The position numbers were made by a program, and so were the translations under genes. Below, one piece after another: positions 16,719-26,261 of a stretch of DNA of 64,000 nucleotides. The notes under the pieces were generated by a model, which was not told where the DNA came from, ran no database searches, and saw only the letters and a list, made by a program, of their open reading frames with translations. The DNA is from Shewanella livingstonensis (GTDB lineage Bacteria; Pseudomonadota; Gammaproteobacteria; Enterobacterales; Shewanellaceae). Numbering within the stretch: the first letter of the stretch is position 1; every line of letters starts with the position of its first letter. The DNA lies in contig NZ_CP034015.1 in NCBI RefSeq assembly GCF_003855395.1, positions 2,676,001 to 2,740,000 of the forward strand, given 5' to 3'.

Positions 16719-18827
16719 TTATTTCACCACGACTTTTCTGAACATGCCTGGCATGTGGAATAACAAGTGGCAATGATATGCCCATTGCCCTTTGGCATCG
16801 GCGGTGACTAAGTAACTGATCTTAGAGCCCGGCTGAACTAATACCGTGTGCTTACGTGGAATAAAATCAGGGTCGCCTGTCTCTAACTCACTCCACATAC
16901 CATGCAAATGCATAGGGTGAGTCATCATCGTGTCGTTCACTAAGGTGATCCGCAGTCTTTCTCCGTATTCAAACTCTAATGGCGCGGCGTCCATAAATTT
17001 CACCCCATTTACAGACCACATATATCGGTTCATATTGCCGGTTAAATGCAGTTGAATTTCGCGGCTTGGTTGGCGCGTGTCGTAAGTAGGATGTAAGCCT
17101 TTAATATCGCCATAAGTTAATACTTTACGGTTGAATTGTTGTTGATGGTCGCGCAGCCCAATGCCGGGATCGTGTAAGCCACTTTTTGGTGCATCGGCAC
17201 GCATATCCACTTGCGGACCAAACTCAGTATCAATGTGTTTAATTTCATTGTTACTGCCAAAGCCTGCAAGCCCTAATCCTGATACTGTCGCTTTCGCAGC
17301 GTCCATGGCCATTTTGCTGTGATCCATGCCTGACATATCACCAGCGCCCATGTCCATCTTGCTGTGATCCATGCCTGACATATCACCTGCGCCCATAGCC
17401 ATCTTGCTGTGATCCATGCCTGACATATCACCGCCACCCATAGGCATCTTGCTGTGATCCATGCCTGACATATCATCTGCGCCCATAGCCATCTTGCTGT
17501 GATCCATGCCTGACATATCACTGCCACCCATAGCCATCTTGCTGTGGTCCATGCCTGACATCTCACCTGCGCCCATGTCCATCTTGCTATGATCCATACC
17601 ATTCATGTCCATGCCATTCATGTCCATGCCATTCATGTCCATGCCATTCATGTCCATGCCATTCATGTCCATGCCCATATCACTGTGGCCAAGCACTGGC
17701 CTAGGATCCATTGGGGGAATAGGAGCATGTAAACTGGCATCTGAGGTAAGGTTACCTACCGTAAAGCCGGTGCGGTCGATACTCTGAGCAAAAATACAGT
17801 AGGCATTATCAACCTCTGGCTCAATAACCACATCATAGGTTTCAGCAACACCTATTCGAAATTCATCCACAGATACAGGTTGAATGTTCTGACCATCACT
17901 GGCGACAACACTCATTTTGAGACCCGGTATACGCACATCAAATATGGTCATTGCAGAACTATTAATAAAGCGCAAGCGCACTTTCTCACCTTGTTCAAAC
18001 AACCCTTGCCAGCCCTGTTGTGGAGGGTTGCCATTCATTAAATAGGTGTAAGTTGAACCAGTCACATCAGAAATATCTGTGTCACTCATGCGCGCGTTAT
18101 TCCACATCGAACGGGCGTTCCAGGTATTGGCTAAGCCATTTTTATTCACGTCAGAGAAAAAATCCATTACCGTACGCTCACGGTAATTATAGTAATCGGC
18201 TTGTTTCTTTAATTTGGCATAAATGTTTTCAGGGGCTTCGTCAGACCAATCAGACAGCATGATCACATAGTCACGGTCATATATGACCGGATCGGGGGTC
18301 GCTGGATCAATCACAATAGCGCCGAATAAACCGGTTTGTTCTTGATAGCCTGAATGACTGTGATACCAATATGTGCCACTTTGCTGGACTGTAAATTGAT
18401 ACTCAAATGTTTCACCGGGTTTAATGCCATCAAAGCTAAAGCCAGGCACACCGTCCATTTCGGTGGGTAAAATAATACCGTGCCAGTGAATAGAGCTATC
18501 ATGGTCGAGATTGTTTTTTACTCTTAAGGTGACTGTTTCACCTTCTTTCCAACGTAATAACGGCGCGGGCAGTAATTGGTTTACCACAGTGGCCCGAGCA
18601 GATTTTCCGGTAAAATTAACCATTTTATAATCAATTGATAAGTCGAACACTTTGCCAGAAAGCTGGCTCAACGATTGGCTTAACGCATTGGCAAAGGCAT
18701 TTTTAGGAAAAGGGATCGACATCAATGCCAACATGGCAGATGCACCAAACACAAACCGACGTCGGCTGTTGTTCAGTTCACTGTTTGGCTTTTGAATCAT
18801 GGGTTTTATCATGTATTGAGATTTCAT
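16719..18827 (-). CDS. copA: Periplasmic multicopper oxidase CopA (CopA/PcoA type)
   Basis: A 702-residue multicopper oxidase. The N-terminus has a Tat signal (NNSRRRFVFGASAML, about residues 19-50). Copper motifs are HWHG near 113, YWYHSHSG near 154, HPMHLHG and HCHLLFHMPGM near the C-terminus. Between them, about residues 385-515, lies a repeat region: five MDMNG units followed by seven 15-residue MDHSKM units, a very Met/His-rich copper-binding stretch. It oxidises Cu(I) and sequesters copper in the periplasm. The start overlaps the DUF411 gene (ATGA). The symbol follows the plasmid cop nomenclature and is not the ATPase at 27755. Confidence 0.93.
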   Translation of the reverse strand: MKSQYMIKPMIQKPNSELNNSRRRFVFGASAMLALMSIPFPKNAFANALSQSLSQLSGKVFDLSIDYKMVNFTGKSARATVVNQLLPAPLLRWKEGETVTLRVKNNLDHDSSIHWHGIILPTEMDGVPGFSFDGIKPGETFEYQFTVQQSGTYWYHSHSGYQEQTGLFGAIVIDPATPDPVIYDRDYVIMLSDWSDEAPENIYAKLKKQADYYNYRERTVMDFFSDVNKNGLANTWNARSMWNNARMSDTDISDVTGSTYTYLMNGNPPQQGWQGLFEQGEKVRLRFINSSAMTIFDVRIPGLKMSVVASDGQNIQPVSVDEFRIGVAETYDVVIEPEVDNAYCIFAQSIDRTGFTVGNLTSDASLHAPIPPMDPRPVLGHSDMGMDMNGMDMNGMDMNGMDMNGMDMNGMDHSKMDMGAGEMSGMDHSKMAMGGSDMSGMDHSKMAMGADDMSGMDHSKMPMGGGDMSGMDHSKMAMGAGDMSGMDHSKMDMGAGDMSGMDHSKMAMDAAKATVSGLGLAGFGSNNEIKHIDTEFGPQVDMRADAPKSGLHDPGIGLRDHQQQFNRKVLTYGDIKGLHPTYDTRQPSREIQLHLTGNMNRYMWSVNGVKFMDAAPLEFEYGERLRITLVNDTMMTHPMHLHGMWSELETGDPDFIPRKHTVLVQPGSKISYLVTADAKGQWAYHCHLLFHMPGMFRKVVVK
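17300..17600 (-). repeat. Seven tandem 45-bp units inside copA
   Basis: Approximate limits of seven in-frame copies of a 45-bp unit encoding MDHSKM-x-M-G-x-x-x-M-S-G. Copies differ mainly at single codons (A, D or P before the second Met), which suggests recent expansion by slippage or recombination. The open frames on the other strands here are products of the periodicity. Confidence 0.9.
17601..17675 (-). repeat. Five identical 15-bp units inside copA
   Basis: Five perfect copies of the unit ATTCATGTCCATGCC (plus strand), encoding MDMNG in copA. They directly adjoin the 45-bp array. Perfect identity marks a likely variable-number tract. Confidence 0.92.
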
Positions 18828-19339
18828 TGCACTGACTCCTCAAGCGAGTTTACTTGGGCATAAACCTGGCTACTGCCATCTGTTTTCAACAGTAATACTT
18901 GGTATGGCATAAATTTATCCTGGTACTCCATACCAGGGCTGCCCACAGGCATAGCGGGTACGGTTAGGCCGATAGCATCTTTAGGGGGTGTTGCTAAAAA
19001 ACGACTAATGAATATTGCAGGGATATGCCCTTCAAACACATAACCTTGAGATGACACTGCGGTATGGCAAGATTGCATTGAAGCAGGAATACCCTTTGAC
19101 AGTTTAAACTCATAAAGGTTGTTAATATTGTAGGCATCAACACTAAATCCACGCTCACTAATATGAGTAAGCCATTTCTCACAGCAACCACAATTGGCAT
19201 CTTTATAAACAGTGAGTAATGGCGCCGTAGTGTCGGGCTCTGCTGCATTGGCAGGTAATATCCCTCCCATAATTTGCAGAATAAACATAGTACCTATGAC
19301 ACGAAAAAAACTAATAGTATTGCGATATAGGGCAGACAT
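18824..19339 (-). CDS. copG: DUF411 (CopG-like) metal-binding protein
   Basis: A 171-residue exported DUF411 protein. An N-terminal hydrophobic signal (about residues 10-32) leads to TVYKDANCGCCEKWLTH, with the CxCC copper motif near residues 49-52, then SCHTA near 89, HIPA and a Met-rich VPAMPVGSPGMEY. DUF411/CopG proteins are periplasmic copper proteins found beside cop and cus genes, proposed to interconvert or bind copper. GGAGG precedes the start, and its stop overlaps the copA start by four bases, so the two are translationally coupled. Confidence 0.88.
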   Translation of the reverse strand: MSALYRNTISFFRVIGTMFILQIMGGILPANAAEPDTTAPLLTVYKDANCGCCEKWLTHISERGFSVDAYNINNLYEFKLSKGIPASMQSCHTAVSSQGYVFEGHIPAIFISRFLATPPKDAIGLTVPAMPVGSPGMEYQDKFMPYQVLLLKTDGSSQVYAQVNSLEESVQ

Positions 19340-19476
19340 AACATTGCCTCCAAATCAAATTTCGTTACATTAAACAACGCGGTTTAATGTCAGTTTATTA
19401 ACCGAAAAAGTTAAAAAATTGAAACTACATGATTGGCTAGGACAGTTAGCAAAAAAAGGGCGTAACTGTGCCTATG

Positions 19477-19845
19477 TTAGGCAAATATTGGAGGACGGTA
19501 TAAAGATGAAAAATACTGAGGCATTAGTGCTGAGGTAAACATTGTTGCAGAATTAACTAAACTGACTTCTGATTTAAGTGTTGGCATTGCCATGGTTAAA
19601 GCAACAGATAAGCATGAGCCGACAGGACAATGGCACGCTTGGGCGCAGCAACTATCATCCGCACTATCATTCATATCCATGTTCATTTGCATACTAGCGT
19701 CATGACATGCTTTGCCATTTTCAGCAGGAATATTTGAAGTCGTCATTGAACTCATTGGCATAGTACCAGGCATAATCACAGACGCAAAAGTTTGACCGAC
19801 AAACGTCAGTAAAACAAACATCATGATTAAATGGACTCTACGCAA
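19477..19845 (-). CDS. CopL-like secreted Cys-rich protein 1
   Basis: A 122-residue exported protein. Signal peptide to about residue 21 (GQTFA); a Met/His-rich segment (MPGTMPMSSM, MQMNMDMND); a cysteine cluster CCAQACHCPVGSC near residues 65-77; and a C-terminus ending SSLYRPPIFA. Architecture and RPP end resemble CopL-type metal-binding proteins that are linked to copper operons in Xanthomonas. The start is TTG with GGAG seven bases upstream; the paralogue at 26262 uses the same arrangement. It lies between copG and cusA on the same strand. Confidence 0.72.
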   Translation of the reverse strand: MRRVHLIMMFVLLTFVGQTFASVIMPGTMPMSSMTTSNIPAENGKACHDASMQMNMDMNDSADDSCCAQACHCPVGSCLSVALTMAMPTLKSEVSLVNSATMFTSALMPQYFSSLYRPPIFA

Positions 19846-19989
19846 AATATATCTCCAATGATTATAGAGTAATAATAATAAGAAAATCTTAGTTTAGCAA
19901 TGAATATTTTATTAACAATATTACATTAAATAGTTATTAGAACATCATTCTAATAACTAGAATTAAAATCAATTAAACATAAAATATAA

Positions 19990-20015
19990 CGATGCAGATA
20001 GTTTTATCTGCATCG
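19990..20015 (-). terminator. Terminator after cusCBA
   Basis: A perfect 11-bp stem (CGATGCAGATA, loop of four) 21 bp beyond the cusA stop. It is followed on the minus strand by the T-rich TTATATTTTA rather than a pure T run. It is likely the end of the efflux operon transcript. Confidence 0.7.
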
Positions 20016-20035
20016 ATATTCTAATCAACTTACCA

Positions 20036-23000
20036 CTATCGTTTCTCATGTCTCAATTGAGTACGACGCCATAAGAAGAACACAACAGGAACAATTAATA
20101 GTGTCAGTATGATTGCACTGACCATTCCGCCTACCATTGGCGCAGCAATTCGACTCATCACCTCGGAACCAGTTCCTGTACCATAAAGGATCGGTAATAA
20201 CCCTGCTATGATTGCCGCTGCGGTCATCATTACAGGACGTACACGCATACCTGCACCTTGAATAACAGATTGAGTCAACTTTAGTTCATCAAACGTTTCT
20301 AGTTGCTGCGAACTATGATCAATCGCTTCTCTATAAGCTTGGTTTAAATAGACAAGCATAATGACACCAATTTCGACAGCGACACCCGCCAATGCAATAA
20401 ACCCTACCCCTACAGCAACTGAAAAGTTGAAACCTTGTAGATACATTAACCAGATGCTACCCACCATAGCAAAAGGCAATGTTCCTACAATAATCCCGAC
20501 CTCAACAATATTGCGGAAATTCATAAACAATAAAATAATGATAATAAATAACGTTAATGGCACTACGTAAGTAAGCTTTGCTTTAGCTCTTTCCATATAT
20601 TCATATTGACCAGCCCAAGTGATAGAGTAACCCGCGGGTAGTACCAGTTTATCACTGACAACTTTTTGGGCTATTTCAACATAACTACCGATATCGACAC
20701 CATCAATATCAATATAAGCCCAACCATTAAGGCGAGCATTTTCACTTTTAATGCCTGGAGGACCATTTTCAATAACAATATCTGCTACATCACCCAAAGA
20801 AATTCTTAAACCTTGCGGAGTGACTATAGGTAATAAAGCTAATGCTTCAGGAGAATTTCGATAATCCTGAGGATAGCGTAAATTAATAGGATATCGCTCT
20901 AATCCTTCAACTGTTTGTGAAATATTCATACCACCGATTGCAGTGGACACAACTTGTTGAATATCAGCAATATTTAGACCGTATCGAGCGGCTTTCTCCC
21001 GTTGAATATCGACTTTGATATACCGTCCACCTGCAACCCTCTCAGCATATACTGACGCGGTGCCCTCAACATCTTTAAGGATTTCCTCTAATTGTTTACC
21101 TATTTTCTCAATTTCATTGAGACTAGGACCCGCAATTTTAATGCCTACTGGCGTTTTGATCCCCGTCGCTAACATATCAATTCGGGTTTTAATGGGCATT
21201 ACCCATGCGTTCGTCACACCGGGTAACTTAACTAACGAGTCTAATTCTTGTTTCAAACTCTCAGTCGTCAGGCCTTCTCTCCATTCACTTTTTGGCTTAA
21301 GTTGAATAAACGTCTCCACCATTGTCAAAGGTGCAGGATCCGTTGCCGAATCTGCTCGGCCAACCTTGCCAAATACGGTTTTAACCTCGGGCACTGTGTA
21401 AATTAACTTATCCATTTGTTGCACTAATTGGCGCGCTTTACCAATAGAAATACCAGGGTAAGTTGTTGGCATATACATTAGATCTCCTTCATCTAATGGA
21501 GGCATAAACTCACTACCAATTTTATTTAGTGGCCATACACCAATTGCCAACACGAATAACGCAAATAAAAGTGTTATTTTCGGAAATGCCAGTACTTTTT
21601 TCAACACTGGCATATATGCAGCAGTTAACAATCGATTAACGGGGTTTTTATGTTCAGGAAGCACTTTTCCCCGAATAAAGTATCCCATTAGCACTGGTAC
21701 TAAGGTAATAGCTAACGCTGCCGATGCAGCCATTGCGTAAGTTTTAGTAAATGCAAGTGGTGAAAACATCCTTCCCTCCTGTGCTTCGAGGGTAAATACC
21801 GGTAAAAAACTAACAGTAATAATCAGTAGACTAAAAAATAATGCAGGGCCAACTTCGCTGGCAGAGCGCGCAACGATCTGCCAACGGTTTTCAGGAGTTA
21901 ATGGCGTTCGTTCCATATGCTTATGCATATTTTCAATCATGACGATGGCACCATCGACCATGGCGCCAATCGCAATAGCAATACCACCTAAAGACATTAT
22001 ATTGGCATTTAAACCTTGTAAGTGCATGATAGTAAATGCAGTTAAAATACCAACAGGCAAACTAACAATCGCTACAAGTGATGATCTTACATGCGCCAAA
22101 AAGACCATACAGACTAAAGCAACGACTAAAAATTCCTCTAATAGTTTAAAACCTAGGTTTGATACAGCTCGCTCAATCAAACCACTGCGATCATAAACGG
22201 TCACTACTTCCACGCCCTCAGGAAGACCTTTCTTCAATGTCTCTAATTTAGCTTTAACGCCATCAATAGTCTTTTGTGCATTTTCACCAAATCGCATCAC
22301 AATAATGCCGCCAACCGTCTCACCTTCACCATTGAGATCGACTACGCCTCGGCGCATTTGCGGTCCAGTCCCTATATCCGCAACATCTTTTAACAGTAAT
22401 GGTGTACCATTATTGTTAACGCCTAAAGGGATGTTTCCTATATCCTCTTTACTCTCAAGATACCCTGTTGCGCGAACCATATATTCTGCTTCAGCAATTT
22501 CGACAACTGAGGCACCAATTTCTTGATTACCACGGTTAATCGCCATTTGAATAGCCGTTAAAGGTATGCCAAAGGCACGTAATTTATCAGGGTCTACCTT
22601 AATCTGATACTGTTTGACCATCCCGCCTAGAGCGCTCACTTCAGACACGCCAGGGACAGTTTGTAATTCATACTTTAAAAACCAGTCCTGTAGACTGCGT
22701 AACTCACTAATATCGTGCTTACCTGTTCTATCGACGAGTGCATATAAATATACCCAGCCCACTCCTGTTGCATCAGGGCCTAATTGAGGTTTTGCATTAT
22801 CCGGTAACGTTGAAACGACTTGACTGAGGTACTCCAACACACGACTACGAGCCCAATATAAATCGGTTTCTTCATCGAAGATGACATAGACATATGAATC
22901 ACCAAAAAATGAGAAGCCCCTGACCGTTACTGCACCTGGCACCGATAACATGGCTGTCGTTAATGGATAAGTCACTTGGTCTTCTACCACTTGAGGGGCT

Positions 23001-23167
23001 TGACCTGGATAACTTGTTTTAATGATTACCTGAACATCAGATAAATCAGGCAAAGCATCAATAGGGGTATTTTTAAGTGAAAATAAACCCGCGCCGACGA
23101 GAATAGCACTGGCAAGCAAGACAAAAAATCTGTTCGCAACAGACCAACGTATAATTGATTCAATCAT
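20036..23167 (-). CDS. cusA: CusA-type RND copper/silver efflux pump
   Basis: A 1043-residue heavy-metal RND transporter (HME-RND). Twelve transmembrane segments surround two large periplasmic loops. Family signatures include PIDALPDLSDVQVIIKT near residues 32-48, GGIAIAIGAMVDGAIVMIEN near 395-414 and PPLDEGDLMYMPTTYPGIS near 555. Met residues in the second periplasmic loop (AWVMPIKTRIDMLATGI) correspond to the monovalent Cu/Ag site of CusA. It exports Cu(I)/Ag(I) by proton antiport with CusB and CusC, and starts two bases after the cusB stop. Confidence 0.95.
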   Translation of the reverse strand: MIESIIRWSVANRFFVLLASAILVGAGLFSLKNTPIDALPDLSDVQVIIKTSYPGQAPQVVEDQVTYPLTTAMLSVPGAVTVRGFSFFGDSYVYVIFDEETDLYWARSRVLEYLSQVVSTLPDNAKPQLGPDATGVGWVYLYALVDRTGKHDISELRSLQDWFLKYELQTVPGVSEVSALGGMVKQYQIKVDPDKLRAFGIPLTAIQMAINRGNQEIGASVVEIAEAEYMVRATGYLESKEDIGNIPLGVNNNGTPLLLKDVADIGTGPQMRRGVVDLNGEGETVGGIIVMRFGENAQKTIDGVKAKLETLKKGLPEGVEVVTVYDRSGLIERAVSNLGFKLLEEFLVVALVCMVFLAHVRSSLVAIVSLPVGILTAFTIMHLQGLNANIMSLGGIAIAIGAMVDGAIVMIENMHKHMERTPLTPENRWQIVARSASEVGPALFFSLLIITVSFLPVFTLEAQEGRMFSPLAFTKTYAMAASAALAITLVPVLMGYFIRGKVLPEHKNPVNRLLTAAYMPVLKKVLAFPKITLLFALFVLAIGVWPLNKIGSEFMPPLDEGDLMYMPTTYPGISIGKARQLVQQMDKLIYTVPEVKTVFGKVGRADSATDPAPLTMVETFIQLKPKSEWREGLTTESLKQELDSLVKLPGVTNAWVMPIKTRIDMLATGIKTPVGIKIAGPSLNEIEKIGKQLEEILKDVEGTASVYAERVAGGRYIKVDIQREKAARYGLNIADIQQVVSTAIGGMNISQTVEGLERYPINLRYPQDYRNSPEALALLPIVTPQGLRISLGDVADIVIENGPPGIKSENARLNGWAYIDIDGVDIGSYVEIAQKVVSDKLVLPAGYSITWAGQYEYMERAKAKLTYVVPLTLFIIIILLFMNFRNIVEVGIIVGTLPFAMVGSIWLMYLQGFNFSVAVGVGFIALAGVAVEIGVIMLVYLNQAYREAIDHSSQQLETFDELKLTQSVIQGAGMRVRPVMMTAAAIIAGLLPILYGTGTGSEVMSRIAAPMVGGMVSAIILTLLIVPVVFFLWRRTQLRHEKR

Positions 23168-23169
23168 GG

Positions 23170-24708
23170 CTATTCTCCCGATTCCATTCCTGAATGATCA
23201 GCTTCATGTGTTGTATTAGAAACCTCATCAGTGATTTTAGGAGTGCGTATATCCACCACTTTTACCGCGCCATCTGATGTTTTTTCTAATTCAATATGAA
23301 GCACAGTACCAACGGTAAATACAGAGAAGTCCACACTGTCATCAACGGTAAAATCCATGGTCATTGATGGCCAGTCCCATTCACTGACAGCTTGATGGTC
23401 CACATTAATCATTCGATGTGCAGCCATAAGACTATTTACTTTTGCTTCTACCCAGGCGGTATCAGAGGTGATGGCTTGGATATCGGATTGCTCATCTTCA
23501 TGTGCTGTCATGCGTTTAAGATCCGAGGTTTTATTTGATTCTGAATCCAATAAAAACTGTGCAGATGAGACGACAACATCGCCCTCATACAGCCCTGATT
23601 CAATTTGAATACTGTCATCATCTAATCGCCCTACCGTCACTGCAACAGATTTATATTTACCTTCACCGAGAGCAAGTACTACTCGATCAGAGTTTCCGGT
23701 TCTAATAACCGCCTCCCTTGGTAACAGTAATACGTCCTCATCACTTAATGTTTTGATCGACACTTGTGCAAACATATTTGGCTTTAATGCCGCATTGGTA
23801 TTATCGAAACGTAATCTCACTTTTAACGTTCTTGTTTTACTGTCTAATGTCGGATAGACGTAATCAACTTTGCCCTGCCAAAATTGACCAGGCAAATAAT
23901 CTAATTTCATTTCAACAATTTGCCCAACTTTAACCATGTTGGCTTGGCGTTCAAAAATCTCGGCCTCGACCCATACCTGTGATAATGAACCAATTGAAAA
24001 CATTGTCATACCCGGTTTAACAAAAGATCCTTCCCGTATATTCAAATTATCAATCACTCCACTTTGAGGAGCATAAAATGTAATATTTTGTTTGACCGTT
24101 CTATTTTTACGTAGCGCTTGAATTGCCGAGCTTGGTATTTGTAACGCTTTTAATCGTTCTTCAGATGCTGTAATTAGGCGCTGATCTTTTCGATTTAATG
24201 CGAGTAACATTTCCTCTTGCGCGTTAACTAAAGCTGGAGAGTAAATTGAATATATAGGTTGTCCTTTAATAACCGGATCACCAGCAGCCTTGACATATAA
24301 TTCTTCAACCCATCCATCTACCCTAGGATTAATATAAATAAGGTGGTCTTGATCATATTGAACATAACCCACTGTTTTAATATTATTTTGAAGTGTACCT
24401 AAAGTGACTTCAGTTGTGCGTACACCCAGTTTATTAATAACAGCTGGCGATATAGTAACGGCTCCCGGCCCAAAATCTGTCGAGCCAGCTGCATCTTCGT
24501 ACACTGGTATCATGTCCATACCCATGGGTGATTTCCCGGGTTTATCGCTACGAAAATTAGGATTCATAGGTGCGACCCAATATGATGGCTTAGCTTTTTC
24601 TTTGTCCTCTGAAACTACTTGATTCTGTGGTGTATATAGGATTGTCGCACTAATACCAGTAAGAATACCGATAACTAATATGCTGATCATTTTCAAATTG
24701 CTGTTCAT
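23170..24708 (-). CDS. cusB: CusB-type adaptor fused to a CusF copper chaperone domain
   Basis: A 512-residue periplasmic membrane-fusion protein. An N-terminal signal or anchor helix (about 7-28) is followed by a heavy-metal-binding segment YWVAPMNPNFRSDKPGKSPMGMDMIPVYE near 43-72, then barrel-sandwich and alpha-hairpin domains. The C-terminal part, about 415-495, is a CusF-like domain with the copper Met/Trp motif WDWPSMTMDF and VDHQAV. In E. coli CusF is a separate protein; the fusion is known in other gamma-proteobacteria. Its start overlaps the cusC stop (ATGA). Confidence 0.93.
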   Translation of the reverse strand: MNSNLKMISILVIGILTGISATILYTPQNQVVSEDKEKAKPSYWVAPMNPNFRSDKPGKSPMGMDMIPVYEDAAGSTDFGPGAVTISPAVINKLGVRTTEVTLGTLQNNIKTVGYVQYDQDHLIYINPRVDGWVEELYVKAAGDPVIKGQPIYSIYSPALVNAQEEMLLALNRKDQRLITASEERLKALQIPSSAIQALRKNRTVKQNITFYAPQSGVIDNLNIREGSFVKPGMTMFSIGSLSQVWVEAEIFERQANMVKVGQIVEMKLDYLPGQFWQGKVDYVYPTLDSKTRTLKVRLRFDNTNAALKPNMFAQVSIKTLSDEDVLLLPREAVIRTGNSDRVVLALGEGKYKSVAVTVGRLDDDSIQIESGLYEGDVVVSSAQFLLDSESNKTSDLKRMTAHEDEQSDIQAITSDTAWVEAKVNSLMAAHRMINVDHQAVSEWDWPSMTMDFTVDDSVDFSVFTVGTVLHIELEKTSDGAVKVVDIRTPKITDEVSNTTHEADHSGMESGE

Positions 24709-26138
24709 TTTGCTTCTCCATCAACATACGATTCATGCGAGATACTAACTGGACCCACTTTAGGGGTAAAAAAATAGTTCAATTGAACCTTAACTTTCTG
24801 TAAATCAACGTTAATGGCCAAAGCATCTAATTGAGTATTTAATTGAGCAATGAGGGAACGTACGACTTCAGCGAAATCACCTTTATCATTTGTGTAAGCC
24901 GTTAGCGACGCATCAGCTTGATCTTGCATTTGAGGTAATAAAAAATCGTTGTAGAGTGTCTGACGTTGTTCCAATTTAAGAAGTTGCGCTTTAGCAGTAC
25001 CGTATGACGCCATCATGTTTCGAAGCAGTAACCACTTTTCCGTTTTAATTGATTCAGATTGATAAATAGCGGCTTGAACTTGCTTGTCTTGTTTTGACGA
25101 AGTAAATATTGGTAAATCAAAACTCACGCCAATTGATAGCAAATCATCGCGAGAATTACCCATAGGATCATCGCCTCGATAACTGTATCCAGCATTTACA
25201 CCCCATTCAGGCTTGTACAATTGCTTTTTTAACTCGACACCTTTTCGGCTTGATTCAATCCTTTGCTCTAATGCTGAAATGAGTGGATGAACAGAGAACG
25301 CTTCATACAGAGCCTGTTGGTAATGTTGGCTTTTTTCCTCATCGAAATAAAGATTAGGATTCGTTAGTTTAATTTGAGGAAGTATATTAGGGACGGTAAA
25401 CGTCGAAAATAACAGCTCATAATCTTGTTCATGATCTATTCGATATTCATCAACAAATGCCTTACCCACCCATTCAGATAATTTCTGTTTAAACATATCT
25501 TCTTGCTGAGCCAAAACGGTCAGCTTATCTTCAAGACGGGTCACCTCTAACTGAGCACGAATAATATCCTGCTGATTAGATTTAACTAAAGCAGATGAAT
25601 ACCCTGCTTTAACAACATCTGATAGTTGTTCAAATAAGTTACGATTGCGCTCAATCAGTGCAATGCTCTCTTGCGCTTTATATACATCAAACCAAATTTG
25701 AGCTGTGGTGACACTTAACTTTGCTCGTCTATCTTGTCTTAAGAAAGGATATTGCTCAGCCGTTAGCTCAAGTTGTTGTTGGCGTAAACTTAAGCTATCC
25801 CCACGGGGAAACATTTGAGTGACACCAATTTTCATTTGAGTCATTGCTTCTTGTCCAAAATCAAAAGTGTTTATGGACAAATTAGCTAAACCAACACTGA
25901 TTTTTGGATCTGGTAAGGTTCCTGCCGCGATACTCTCAGATTTAATAGCATCTTGTTGAAATTGATTACTGACTAACCAGGGATCGTTTGATTGAGAGAG
26001 ATAAACTGCTTCTTCCAGTGATAATGTCTGTACTGGTTCTGCCGCATATACCGCAGCGCTAATACCAATAAAGGGCATCACTACTATTAGAATATATTGA
26101 GTGTAAATTTCACTCAACTTCTTGTAAATTAAAGACAT
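24705..26138 (-). CDS. cusC: CusC/TolC-family outer-membrane channel
   Basis: A 477-residue outer-membrane efflux protein. Signal peptide to about residue 31 (AVYAAEP), then two OEP repeats with long helices (LSLEEAVYLSQSNDP near 38-52; REDLLSIGVSFDLPIFT-like segment near 330-345). No lipobox cysteine is seen, unlike E. coli CusC. It is the first gene of the cusCBA operon and overlaps cusB by four bases. It provides the outer-membrane exit for the CusA pump. Confidence 0.9.
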   Translation of the reverse strand: MSLIYKKLSEIYTQYILIVVMPFIGISAAVYAAEPVQTLSLEEAVYLSQSNDPWLVSNQFQQDAIKSESIAAGTLPDPKISVGLANLSINTFDFGQEAMTQMKIGVTQMFPRGDSLSLRQQQLELTAEQYPFLRQDRRAKLSVTTAQIWFDVYKAQESIALIERNRNLFEQLSDVVKAGYSSALVKSNQQDIIRAQLEVTRLEDKLTVLAQQEDMFKQKLSEWVGKAFVDEYRIDHEQDYELLFSTFTVPNILPQIKLTNPNLYFDEEKSQHYQQALYEAFSVHPLISALEQRIESSRKGVELKKQLYKPEWGVNAGYSYRGDDPMGNSRDDLLSIGVSFDLPIFTSSKQDKQVQAAIYQSESIKTEKWLLLRNMMASYGTAKAQLLKLEQRQTLYNDFLLPQMQDQADASLTAYTNDKGDFAEVVRSLIAQLNTQLDALAINVDLQKVKVQLNYFFTPKVGPVSISHESYVDGEAK

Positions 26139-26224
26139 AAAGCCTCCAAATTAATCACCAATGCTCGAATTTAATTCGAACAAAGGTAATATCTTGTTAA
26201 TTTATTTTAAAAAAGATAAATGAA

Positions 26225-26260
26225 CAGGAAGGCGATCAAAAATTGATCAAGCCTTTCCTA
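26225..26260 (-). terminator. Hairpin after the second CopL-like gene
   Basis: AGGAAGGC-GATCAA pairs with TTGATC-AA-GCCTTTCCT with small bulges, immediately after the stop of the 26262-26648 gene. T enrichment beyond the stem on the minus strand is weak, so it may be an attenuator between this gene and cusC. Confidence 0.4.
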
Positions 26261-26261
26261 T

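Noticed and set aside
17273..17602. A 109-residue open frame rich in Trp-Ile-Thr-Ala-Arg repeats antiparallel to or shifted within copA
   Set aside because: It is the alternate frame of the 45-bp copA repeats; periodicity keeps it open. The CopA frame has family motifs on both sides.
17300..17675. CRISPR-like regular repeats
   Set aside because: Units are directly adjacent coding repeats with no unique spacers, and they translate as MDHSKM/MDMNG in copA.
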